The translations under genes were made by a program, and so were the position numbers. A model generated the notes under the pieces. That model ran no database searches. It had not been told where the DNA came from and was given only the letters and a program-made list of their open reading frames with translations. Below are positions 11,407 through 21,410 of a DNA stretch of 64,000 nt, in pieces. Position 1 is the stretch's first letter. Every line of letters begins with the position of its first letter. The stretch covers positions 162,484,031 through 162,548,030 of the forward strand of contig NC_073693.1 in the NCBI RefSeq assembly GCF_029784155.1, read 5' to 3'. The DNA is from Uranotaenia lowii (lineage: Eukaryota > Arthropoda > Insecta > Diptera > Culicidae).

Positions 11407-12160
11407 TAACACTAGTTTATAGCATTTTTTAAGCATCGGCTAGTGAAGAAAAAAGTTATTTGTGAAAAACCAGTATTTTTTGTTTCTCCTGAGCTATTCT
11501 ATTCACGTTTGAGATGAAAGCAACCCCTCCCCATGGTCAGATCTTTCTGAAATTTGGCATGCGACCTTCGGGTAAGCACAGAATCAATTTTGACTTGTAG
11601 CGAATGAGATTTATTATGTTTAAATCTTCCTATACTATGATTAGTACACTGCGATTCGTTAAAGTATTCAAACGTGCGAAAAGTACTGTTATGGTAAAGT
11701 AACCATAACTTCTTCAATTTTCAACCGATTTTGATAAATAATCGCTTGAAATCTTTGTTTTGAATTGACATTTAAGGTCAATATAAAATCAGATTTTTTT
11801 AAATGTTACCATCGAGTATAAAACTTTCGCTGAAATAAAATTTTCTAAAAAAATACGTTTTTTATAATTTTTTTTCATAAAGTCACTAATATAAACAATA
11901 CTCTTGATCATACGTAAACATAAAGTTCAGGTGATCGCTGTCAAATTTATTTACCTCTAATATACACAGAAAAGAGATTTCAAATTAATGTTACGCAGTC
12001 CGAGATATTTGAATTTAAGTGCAAGTACTTTTTTTTATTTTTCCAAAATTTCATATTTAGAGCATAACAAAAAAAACTGTTCTACTGAGATTTTTTTTAA
12101 CTTAATTTTCGGATTCAACGCAGTTCACGATGTTTTTAGAAATTTTGTAAACTAGTGTAA
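11407..12160. mobile_element. TAA-flanked element with CACTAGTTTA ends, copy 1
   Basis: Ends CACTAGTTTA (11410 on) and TAAACTAGTG (to 12157) are inverted and flanked by TAA on both sides. The inside is an inverted, diverged copy of 27756-28412, matching for example over the GTTATGGTAAAGTA and TTTTGAATTGACAT words. It is 748 bp with no transposase. A 3-bp duplication with CACTA-like ends fits CACTA or PIF/Harbinger types; I cannot choose. Confidence 0.7.
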
Positions 12161-12501
12161 TTAAACTAATGCCGCATTGAAATAGACGGGTTCAATTTAT
12201 TGTTAGATAAATGCAATAAGAGTTACTTCTGACTGAACAGAATTTTACTTCCTTTATTTTATACGGTTTTTACTAAGGCTGGAACAAATTTCAATTTCTT
12301 CTTTTGTCACCCCCTTCCACCCTTCGAAATTTACAAAAAACCCGAAGGGGGGGATAAATAAAGTTTGAAGTATTTTATGTAAATTTTGAAAACAATTCAA
12401 TTATCCGAAAGATTTCAATACCAAAAAAAAAAAAAAAAAAAGATGGGAGTTATTTCACCTTATTAATTATTGATTTTATTAATTTTTTAGATAAAAAAAT
12501 A
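12161..12501. other. Unassigned AT-rich DNA with a poly-A tract
   Basis: Contains an A run of about 19 near 12423-12441. No gene or element seen. Confidence 0.4.
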
Positions 12502-13419
12502 TATGGGAGAGTGGGGAATCATGGGCCACTTTTTTTCGTTGTTCCATAACTTCTTTATTATAAAAGATAAAATGAAAATAAAAAATGGTTTGGTTTTCTA
12601 CATTTTCAAGGTATCATAAGGTATTTTTTTTTAAATTTTTAATCAGTTATTTTCCCCAAATTATAACTGTTTGAAAAAAAGCAATAATTTTTTAATTTTG
12701 AAAAATGGTGGGGAATCGTGGGCCACCAAATCCAAACTGACCAAATAACATGCAAAGTTTATGAGTTGACCCAAAACTGTGATTTCCAAATTCATTTCGT
12801 TATTTTAAAGCAATTTCAGATGACGAAATGAAAAAGAGAGCTGTGTATGATCGCATAGATTCCAAAATTTGGCTCGCGAACGTTTTAGAAAAATTTCTTA
12901 TATAAGATGGACAAAATATTTTCCATAACTCTTCATTTGGCATAAGAAAACTTTACAGATAGGAAAAACGTATTTTAAGTTCTGAATGTGTATAAAAACA
13001 TAAAAATATAGGTGCTTCAAGATGTGTGGCCCAAGATTCCCCACAAGCTATGATTTGCAAATTGGATGCGTTTGTGTGACTTATTGATGTTTCATCAAAA
13101 ATTCCTTTTCCACGTGAAAGATCATGACAAAACTAAGATCATAAGCGTATGAGCTTATTTTAGTTATGCACTTTAGGTTCCCCAACGATGAATTTAGCGA
13201 GTGTTTTTTTAATTATGTAAGTAAAATTTTCTAACTTTTTTTAGTTTGATAAATAAAAGAAGCATATGATGCGTATTTCAGTCAACAACATATAGGAATA
13301 TATGCTCACGCAATGTGACGACGATGACAGTTGGTTTGAGATTTTTATCTCAACACACATCTGAGATATTAAAAGTGGCCCACGTTTCCCCACGGCCCAC
13401 GATACCCCACTCTCCCCTA
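12502..13419. mobile_element. TA-flanked MITE with GGGAGAGTGGGG ends, copy 1
   Basis: The left end TGGGAGAGTGGGGAATCATG and the reverse complement of the right end, GGGGAGAGTGGGGTATCGTG, match over about 27 bp including GGGCC. TA lies on each side (12502-12503, 13418-13419). GGGCCAC words recur inside. The 914-bp element has no coding capacity. A diverged inverted relative lies at about 41400-42005. Confidence 0.7.
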
Positions 13420-13544
13420 TTATTTATAGGTTTTGTGCAATGATATAGTATGCAATTTTGTTGCATGCAATGTTTCGTGCAATTTATTTCAATTCATCAG
13501 TTTTTTTCCATTAGGATCTATTTGGATTGTGTTCTACGTAGATT

Positions 13545-14050
13545 GTGTTTTCTACGTTTGAAAGCCTATTAACTACCTATAAAATAAAGTATAAAAAGAC
13601 TAAATTTGGTTTGTAGTTAAATTTTTTTTTGATATTACTTAAAATGTTGTTTTGAAGTTTTTAAATATCTGTTTTTTTTTGAAGACTCACAAACAAACAC
13701 CTTCCCTGATAAGATCATAGCACTAAGAAGCAAATGGGTTGTTTTATATGAAAGTTTAACTTTTTCTTTGTACAGGTATAGTTTTGGAGTTATTTTTTAT
13801 GGTTATTCTATGATAATTTTTGGATATTTAAAAAAATTGTCATTTTCTATGAGAAAGCCTTTATAGAACAAATGGCTAGAAACCCTATCAAATGGTAAAA
13901 GCTAGAACAGAAAACAGAACATAAGAACAGTGGGAGGACCCAGGGAATTGCATGAAGGTAAATTTTCATTTATTTATGAGGTCAAAAAATATGAGAAATG
14001 TTTATAATTTTTGCCCCTAAATGTACGCAGCAACATTGTCCATCTTTTGA
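13545..14050 (+). repeat. Dispersed repeat shared with 52080-52446
   Basis: Diverged direct homology: TTTTCTACGTTTGAAAGC here versus TTTTCTACGTATGAAAGC there, and TTGCCCCTAAATGTACGCAG versus TCGCCCCTGAATGTATGCAG near the end. Family and ends are unknown. Confidence 0.5.
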
Positions 14051-14241
14051 CTTTATTTGTTTTTGAAAAAAACGTTGAAAAATTTGATTGAGTCCAAACA
14101 AAAAAATACTGTTATTGATGTTTTAAGTTTAAGCTTTCTGTTGTGATTTTCATCAAAACAATAATTTTGAAGATACGTTAAAACCATAGTGATTATTGTA
14201 TATGCACTTAACTGATAAGTAAACGACTTATAAAACTGTAC

Positions 14242-14949
14242 TTAAGGGGGGGGGGGGGGGGGGTAGGGGGGGCGCAGGGGCAAGCACTTTTAAAAAATCG
14301 ATTTTTTTTTATTTTTTTTATTTTCTTATTGTAAAACATTTAAAGAATGTTGTTCCAAATTTTCAAGTCAATCGAAGCAAAACTGTAGAAATTATAGGCC
14401 TTTATCTCCTCTTATCTAATACTGCAAGAGAGAGAGCAGAAACTTCAAACGCCTTTTTCTCGAAAGCACATTTTTAAAGTCCGTGGACATCGTCATTTGA
14501 AAACTACTTCACCGATTCTTTTCAAATTTGGAACATATTTTCTACATATAAAATACCAAATCAAAAAATGGCGGATTTTTTCGTGAAAAACCGTAGTTTT
14601 TACTTCAAACAGCCACAAAAATTTCATAAAAAAAATTTTAAGTTAAATAAAATCGTTAGGGTCCAGAAAAACATCCATTAAAAATATTTTTCTCTGGTTT
14701 TTTGACTTCAGATGATTCTGTGCTGAGATACAGTGTCCACTGCAAATCCTGTTTTCTAAAAGGCATCCTCGAAAGTGCTCCGTCACCGGCTCATTTTTCA
14801 ATATTTTTCTACGAAAAGATTACTAAATGTTCTTTTAACAATGTTTTGTATAATGCAAAAAATTGAATACATTTTTTTGAACGATAGCTTCAAAAAAATT
14901 CGTGAAAATAGTGTTTTTTTTTACCCGATACCCCCTTCTCCCCCCTTAA
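14242..14949. mobile_element. TTAA-flanked non-autonomous element, copy 2
   Basis: Bounded exactly by TTAA at 14242-14245 and 14946-14949. The left end is a run of about 18 G followed by TAGGGGGGGC, and the right end is CCCCCTTCTCCCCCC, giving G/C-rich inverted termini. The 700-bp interior is the reverse complement of copy 1, for example the GTGTCCACTGCAAATCCTG segment near 14731. No transposase frame. Confidence 0.7.
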
Positions 14950-16388
14950 TAATCATAGGATAATATATTAATACTGTTAGGGATTTCAAAATTATAAAAT
15001 AAATCAATAACCAAAGTTCGTTCGCCTCCACCTTAACTGATGGCTAGACTTAGACTGATCTTCCTTGATCGTTTATTCTTTTCGTTCTCGTTCGAGTTAT
15101 CTCTCGAGATGATTTACGCTAGTAATTATTTTTATGTACAATTAGGTAAGTGTAGGGATACTTATATGATCAATGTTACCCCGAAACATAAAATCTGGTA
15201 TTGTAACAAATATTTAGTTATTGCCACTAATGTCGTTTAAATCTGCTATCAATGATCATGTTTTATACTCCTCACCTCAGTAAGTATTTCAAAACTTTTA
15301 AGAGTAACAAAAAAGCAACCCCTTCCAAAATATTCAAAAATGAATTAAAAAAGTTCCCCCAGTTTACGGTAATTTTCATATAAGTTGTATGTGAGAAAAG
15401 GTATATCTAATGAGAAGAAGAATTCGTTCTACTACAAGCAATTTACTTAGATTTAATTTAAAATAGAAGGTTATTAGTTTTTTCGGATCTTAAAAAATTT
15501 GAAAGACCTTTTTTTAGTTTTTAAACAATAATTGCACTGAACTTTTTATTGAACTTCACTTATAGAGACAAATAAAATCCTTGCGAAATTGGTATTTGGG
15601 TTGTCTCCATAGTTGTTGTCTGGTCATCCTCTCAATTCAAATATCGGAAAAAATTATATAACATTTAAAAAAAAAGCAGCTTCTGCAACACCTAGAACTT
15701 CTCTTTTTGATAGCTTCAACTTTCAACTGTCAGATCCGCGCCATATTGAATAATATATTCTTTAACATATAAAGATTTTAAGATTTTCCATTACATCGGA
15801 TATTCAAAATCCCTTTGTACTTGGCGGATCACTGGATTTTCACGTAAATCGAATGAGTCTTTGTTTTGACAGCAAACGGCTATGTGAATTTCACGTACGG
15901 ATCAAGTTAATTTGTGTTAGCTTCTGAGTGATTCATGTCAGTACGTTCACATACTAATGTTCGCCTTCGTGAAAATCCCGGTGAATTTAAAGTTTCCTTT
16001 TCGGCTGAGTGTGCTAATACCGTTTTAACACATACATATATCTACACCCGGTGCTGTCTCGAATTTGTGAAATTGCAGGCCTGAATTATGCAAAAAAAAA
16101 GTTTATTTTTCCTTCAATTTTTGATAAAAAATGTTCGTTAGTTTATAATTACCAGAAAATAGTTGAGATAAAAAAACTTATTTTTAAAGGGAAATTTTCG
16201 TATTTTACACTGCAATTCGCAAGATGAATGTTTCATTTAGAAATTAAACGACCAAGACCAAGTTTTAATCAAATTGTATTTTAAACAAGTTTGTGTAAGA
16301 CTGTAAAGATATTAGACCAACTTGTTAGGAGTTAGATTGCCTATCTCATTCATAGGGGGATTAATAAAAAAATGATAACAATTTATTG
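14950..16388. other. Unassigned DNA with a small hairpin repeat
   Basis: Between about 15828 and 15988 the words CACTGGATTTTCACG and CGTGAAAATCCCGGTG form imperfect inverted ends of a ~160-bp unit, possibly a tiny MITE. The frames at 14775-14963 and 15040-15240 are short and unsupported. Confidence 0.35.
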
Positions 16389-17198
16389 TACAACTCATTT
16401 GTTTGTTTGTTTGTTTGTTGGTTATCCACCATGGGTGCACGGATTCACCGCAGTTTCTGCCTAAGTATGTGTTCATGTGCATTGTTCAGATAATTACGTT
16501 CGACAAATCTCCAATGCAACGCGTACACCATACCCGGACCCCATGACTTCGTATGAACTGTTATGGAGTGAATGTACTGTGTTGATGTAAAGTATATTTT
16601 AGAAGAACGAGTCAATCAGGTGGGCTAGTTTGCTTACAGCAGCGGTCGGGGAACCGGGGTAAATTACCCAAAATGGGGTAAAAGTGAAATTCTTGGGGGT
16701 AACAGTGAATATTTTGTGAGTTAAAAGTGTATATTTTCATCTTGCAATTTTATGAATTTGTTGGTTTTATTTCGAAAGTAAAGAATTAAGCGGCATATGC
16801 AGAAGTGAATATTTCCCCCTGAGGAATTCAAATAACACGCTTTGAGAGCTCGCTTAGTGTTTATGGAAACGTTTATTTTGCTCTTCGTCATGGGGTGATA
16901 TCAACTTAAATTAAAATGGTTTTGGGGTAATGATTAGAGGTATTCCGGCATCCGTGTATATACCTGGCAAGCTGGCACCTGATTGAACATTCTTAGTATG
17001 AAATCAGTTAATTAAAGGAAGCACATCTTACCTGTCGACCACTAATGGGATTCGAACCCAAAAGTTTTCTTACCGATACCGGGAATCGAAACCAGTACGC
17101 CTGGCATACCAAAACCAGACTCGCGCCAGTCTATCCGCTAGACCACTTCGGCGCTTCTCAATTTTTTATGCATACAAATTGTATGATACAACTCATTT
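16389..17198 (-). mobile_element. tRNA-headed SINE-like insertion with 12-bp target duplication
   Basis: TACAACTCATTT occurs at 16389-16400 and again at 17187-17198, bracketing 786 bp. On the minus strand the head near 17150 has A-box-like TGGTCTAGCGG and two B-box-like words, GGTTTCGATTCC (about 17095) and GGGTTCGAATCCC (about 17050). The minus-strand 3' end is a CAAA repeat (the GTTT repeat at 16401-16420). This is long for a SINE, so the middle (about 16620-16980) may carry a further insertion. Confidence 0.65.
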
Positions 17199-17822
17199 CA
17201 ACGTAAAATTTCCTCTAAGACAGACACTAAACACCAATGTAAAACAAAGCAGTTATAAGCAACATTCACGTGTTTTACATTATAGACCTTTGTGCATCGG
17301 TCTTTAAACGACGCTATTTTTAACATCTTTTGAAAAACAGACAATTGAAAAAAACTATAATGTCAACAATATATTTCAAACTATGTCAAAATCTTCATGC
17401 AAATTTTAATGAAAATATATTGAATGGGTTATTAACTACAGCGTTTTTCCCGTGATGCGATTTGATTCGGGACATGCCTTATATAGTGTCATTTTTTTCT
17501 CTTCAGCTAAAAAACAACACCTTTAGCTTCTTTATCACAGTGCTCACGTAATAGCACGATGCCAGAAGTAACCAAATCCGAGTATCAACTTCGTAGGACT
17601 TGTGAAATGTAAACTTTTCAAATTTTCACAACTTTTATTTTGGAACTTTGCAGAAATATTCAGGCAGGAATGGTCATGAAAAAAAATTATCGGAGATCTG
17701 CTAGGCGCTCGTTTCATAGTATGTTGTCACCCATTACGAAGTTTTGAAGAATTTCGAAAAATTAGCGAACCAATTTTCTTGCCTACGAACTCACAAATAA
17801 AGGGACTTGTGGGAATTATATG
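17199..17822. other. Unassigned flanking DNA of the hAT insertion
   Basis: No gene or repeat signature recognised. Confidence 0.4.
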
Positions 17823-19976
17823 TTCTACACCAGGGATGAGCAACGAGCGGCCCGCGGGCCGCATGCGGCCCCCGAGTTCTTCTTGTGCGGCCCGCGAAGC
17901 GTTTCTCAGATTGAATTTATTTCTTTTTTGAATTTTACTTTTTCTATGATAGATTGTTCTTTTGATGAAATAATAGTTCATACAGGTACTAAACCAAAAA
18001 AAAACGGTGTGTCAGTGATTTGAACAAATATGCACTTCATTTGTTTTGAGCTGCATTTGCCCTTCAATCATTTATATTTTTAACCTTTTTTAGCATTTTG
18101 AGCATTTATTGTGCGTTCTTAGAAGCATTAGTATAATATTATTTAAACTTGCGTAAAATGAAATTGAAACTACCACTTTAAAAATCAAATCTCAAAAAGC
18201 GAGTTGGAATAACAAATGATAAATCGAAAGACTACATATGATCACAGGCATTTTTAAATCTGTTCCTAAAGTCATTTTTTTTTATTCCACGCAATGATAA
18301 AGGTGTAGGATAGAAATGTTCAGCAGATTATTTTATTTTTTTTTTTTGAAAATTTGGGTAATTAAACAAATATTTTAAAAATATTATTTCTGTTAGCACT
18401 CAAATACTGTATTGAGAAAAGTTTAATAACAAGGCCTGGGTGAACAATTTTAGATTTCTTATCAGTTGACCCCAAAAATCACAGGAAAATCTTACCAAAA
18501 CTCGATCAATTTAGTCATTTTACTCAAAAACTAGAAATCCTTATTACCAAAATCATAATACTTTCAAATATTGCTAACTGTTATTTCGACGAAATTTGCT
18601 TAAAAGCTTAGAAATTATGGATTTTTCTATAATTTTTAGAAATCTTGCTCAACATCCTAATGCATGATCTTTTACGAAAATTTTAATTGAAAAACACATT
18701 TTTTTCACCGTTTGTAAGTAAAAAAGATCGGGACGTCGAGAACAAATTTATATTGTGGAAGTAATTTTTGAAAATACTCACAGAAAAACAGAACGAATGT
18801 TCAATAATTATTCAACGTCCAATGCTGAGAAGACAGTGATTTCCTTGAAATTTATTATTCTTAATATAAGCTATCGCTGTGATGTCTTCCTAGAAAACTC
18901 TTTAATGAAAGTGATGACAAATAATTACAACGGTATGTGAAAACAAGGGTTTTTGTAAAAAAAAGTCCAATTTTTTTATCAACAATATATTTAAAAGCTT
19001 TAAAAAATTCTCGTTTTCCATATCAATGAAAAGCAGATGATGTCTCTATTTGGAAGAACGAATGTTTCGAGGAAGTGAAAATCAATTTGAAAATTAAGAT
19101 AAATATAAAATGATCAAGATATACCAAGTGATGTAGCTATTCAATTTTGGCTGGTATTGTCCGCCTTGCATAAACAAATCGATGTAAATTTTATGTTTTC
19201 TTAAAAATGTCAAAAATTGTTTATTGGTTAAGCTCTGCTTAGTACTGATAATATATTTTTTTTTTTTTTCTATATATTTTAATGTTTCCGAAATTTAGTG
19301 AGGAATAATAATTCTTAAAAAAATATTGAAAATATTTTTAACGCTTTATACACACAATTACTTCTCAGAGTCGTTTCAAATAAACGGAATTATAAAAAAA
19401 AATTTAACTTTTGAAAAAAAATTTTTGTTGTTTAAATTTTCTTAGTTATTTCCATAAAAAAAATCCGGCAGTAGAGAATTCATATTATAGTTCTACTTCT
19501 TCTTCTTCGTTTATGTATATTGATGGCCAAAAAATGCAATTCTATTACAAACAGAAAAAAACACCTTTAGATTTTATGTAATGTTTCGATTCATGTGAAA
19601 CTGGATTCTTTTTATTGTAAAAAACCACACCAAAAAGCCGAAACTTTAATTCGGTATAATATTTAACATGCAGATAAAACCAAAATGTGAGCGCTCTTAA
19701 CCACAGCAGCCTTGGCTACTAGCGACACGTTTCATACATCGGGACGTATTGATGGCCTAAGCTGTGGCCTAAGGAAAATCAACACTAAATTTCGCATCAC
19801 TTCCATCTGTACCGTTGAGCCGTCAACACGTACGCCGGAGCATCGTATCGTTGCTGTGTACCTGCAGGAACATTTTACATTATTTATTTTTTCCTTACCT
19901 GTATTTCAATCAGCACTTTTCAGTGCTAAAATTATTTTCATTTTCTTTTATTCATATTTTCTCTTTTCTTTCCAGC

Positions 19977-21410
19977 ATGGGGAAGTCTTCGGCCGGCTCA
20001 AGGGCCGGAAGAAAACGGATTGCTGAACCTAATCCAGGGCCATCTGCCAAAAAAGTTGAAATTTCCAATTCATTCGATGTCCTTCATAACATCGGTGATG
20101 AGGAAATATTCATATTTAATTCTGATAAGAGTACTAAGAAACCTTCTTCTTCTTCTTATACTCTTAAAAACGAAAAGATACCACCAATAACGGTCACGAT
20201 TCTTGACTTCAATGCCTTTCGAAAAGAAATCGTCACTTCCGTCAAGGATGTGAAGATTTCTTTTCAGATCGGTCGAAGGGGAACTGCTCGTATATTGGCG
20301 GAATCTTTTAATGATTTTCAAAAGGTTTTAAATTATTTGAATAATAAAAAACACCAATTTTTTACGTACGACACTAGAGGTGATCGTCCTTTTAAAGTTG
20401 TACTTCGTGGTCTCACCGGCGATCAGACACCGGATGAGATCACAGCTGAATTAAATTCTTTGTTAGGTTTTTCTCCAATTCAAGTAATTCAAATGAGGAA
20501 AAGAACCAACACGAATAATACCAGTAGTGTTGGTTTTGCTCCTGAACTTTATTTGATCCATTTTAAAAAGGATCAGGTTAATAATTTGAAAATTTTGGAA
20601 AAGGCTCGTCTGATGTTTCATTGTCGAGTAAAATTTGAACCTTTTCGTAAATCCCATACCAATTTTTTACAAAATATTACGCAATGTCGTCGTTGTCAAG
20701 CTTTTTGTCATGGCACTAAAAATTGTAGAATGAATGCCAGATGCATGTTTTGCAGCTCATTCGATCATGAAAAATCTAAATGCCTTTTTGGTGGTGATAA
20801 GCCAAAAACAGAATTTTTTAAGTGTGCAAATTGCGCAGGTAATCATTCTTCGAATTCTCTAGATTGTCCCGTTAGGGCAAAAATTATTGCTTCTAGGAAA
20901 AACCCCAAAGTTTCCAGAAAAGTTTCTTCTCCTCCTTCCTCTTTTTCGTCTACACACGTCAGACCGGCAAACAACCTGCCTGTTCGCGGTCAGCCTCGGC
21001 CTACATTGGAATCACGGCTGGGTAATACCCGAAGTGATTTTAATGTTACCTGGGCTGATTCTGCGCCCCAGACTCGTTGTTTATCGTTCTCAGAGGTGGT
21101 TGAAAATGGGTTTCCCTCTTCAGGTTTAACTAATAAAAATGGGAAAAAACCAAGTCTCAACGTTCATGCGAAGGCTTGGGAAAATCCCCGAAATTCAAAT
21201 ACTTTTTCTTCTCCTTCCTCTTCTGATTCTAACAATTTTGTTGATTTGGGTGAGATTACTGAGGAAAAATTAAAATTTTTGCATCAAAATTTAATGGAAA
21301 TGATGCAACTTATGTTGAAAGCAAATTCAATGTTTGAAGCTTTCCAAACTTCTTTTAATTATGCTAACAAAATTATTATGACTTTACGATTCCCTCATGG
21401 ATCCAAATAG
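19977..21410 (+). CDS. Jockey ORF1, gag-like nucleic-acid-binding protein
   Basis: The 477-residue protein binds element RNA and forms ribonucleoprotein particles (family role). Three zinc knuckles lie at about residues 237-297: CRRCQAFCHGTKNC, CMFCSSFDHEKSKC and CANCAGNHSSNSLDC. The last has the variant CX2CX3HX6C spacing common in Jockey gag. The N-terminus is basic (GKSSAGSRAGRKR) and the C-terminal third is rich in Ser, Pro and Asn. The frame is open upstream to 19815, but I prefer the ATG at 19977: the upstream part encodes a Phe/Tyr-rich, non-gag-like stretch, and 19977 begins the basic segment. Its last 14 bases overlap ORF2. Confidence 0.9.
   Translation: MGKSSAGSRAGRKRIAEPNPGPSAKKVEISNSFDVLHNIGDEEIFIFNSDKSTKKPSSSSYTLKNEKIPPITVTILDFNAFRKEIVTSVKDVKISFQIGRRGTARILAESFNDFQKVLNYLNNKKHQFFTYDTRGDRPFKVVLRGLTGDQTPDEITAELNSLLGFSPIQVIQMRKRTNTNNTSSVGFAPELYLIHFKKDQVNNLKILEKARLMFHCRVKFEPFRKSHTNFLQNITQCRRCQAFCHGTKNCRMNARCMFCSSFDHEKSKCLFGGDKPKTEFFKCANCAGNHSSNSLDCPVRAKIIASRKNPKVSRKVSSPPSSFSSTHVRPANNLPVRGQPRPTLESRLGNTRSDFNVTWADSAPQTRCLSFSEVVENGFPSSGLTNKNGKKPSLNVHAKAWENPRNSNTFSSPSSSDSNNFVDLGEITEEKLKFLHQNLMEMMQLMLKANSMFEAFQTSFNYANKIIMTLRFPHGSK

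Noticed and set aside
16640..16965. Small hAT element with CAGCGGTCGGGGAAC-like ends
   Set aside because: The opposite end matches only loosely and the flanking octamers do not agree.
19815..19976. Upstream in-frame start for the Jockey gag protein
   Set aside because: The added 54 residues are hydrophobic and unlike gag; the ATG at 19977 begins the basic segment expected, and 19815 is only 20 bases into the element.
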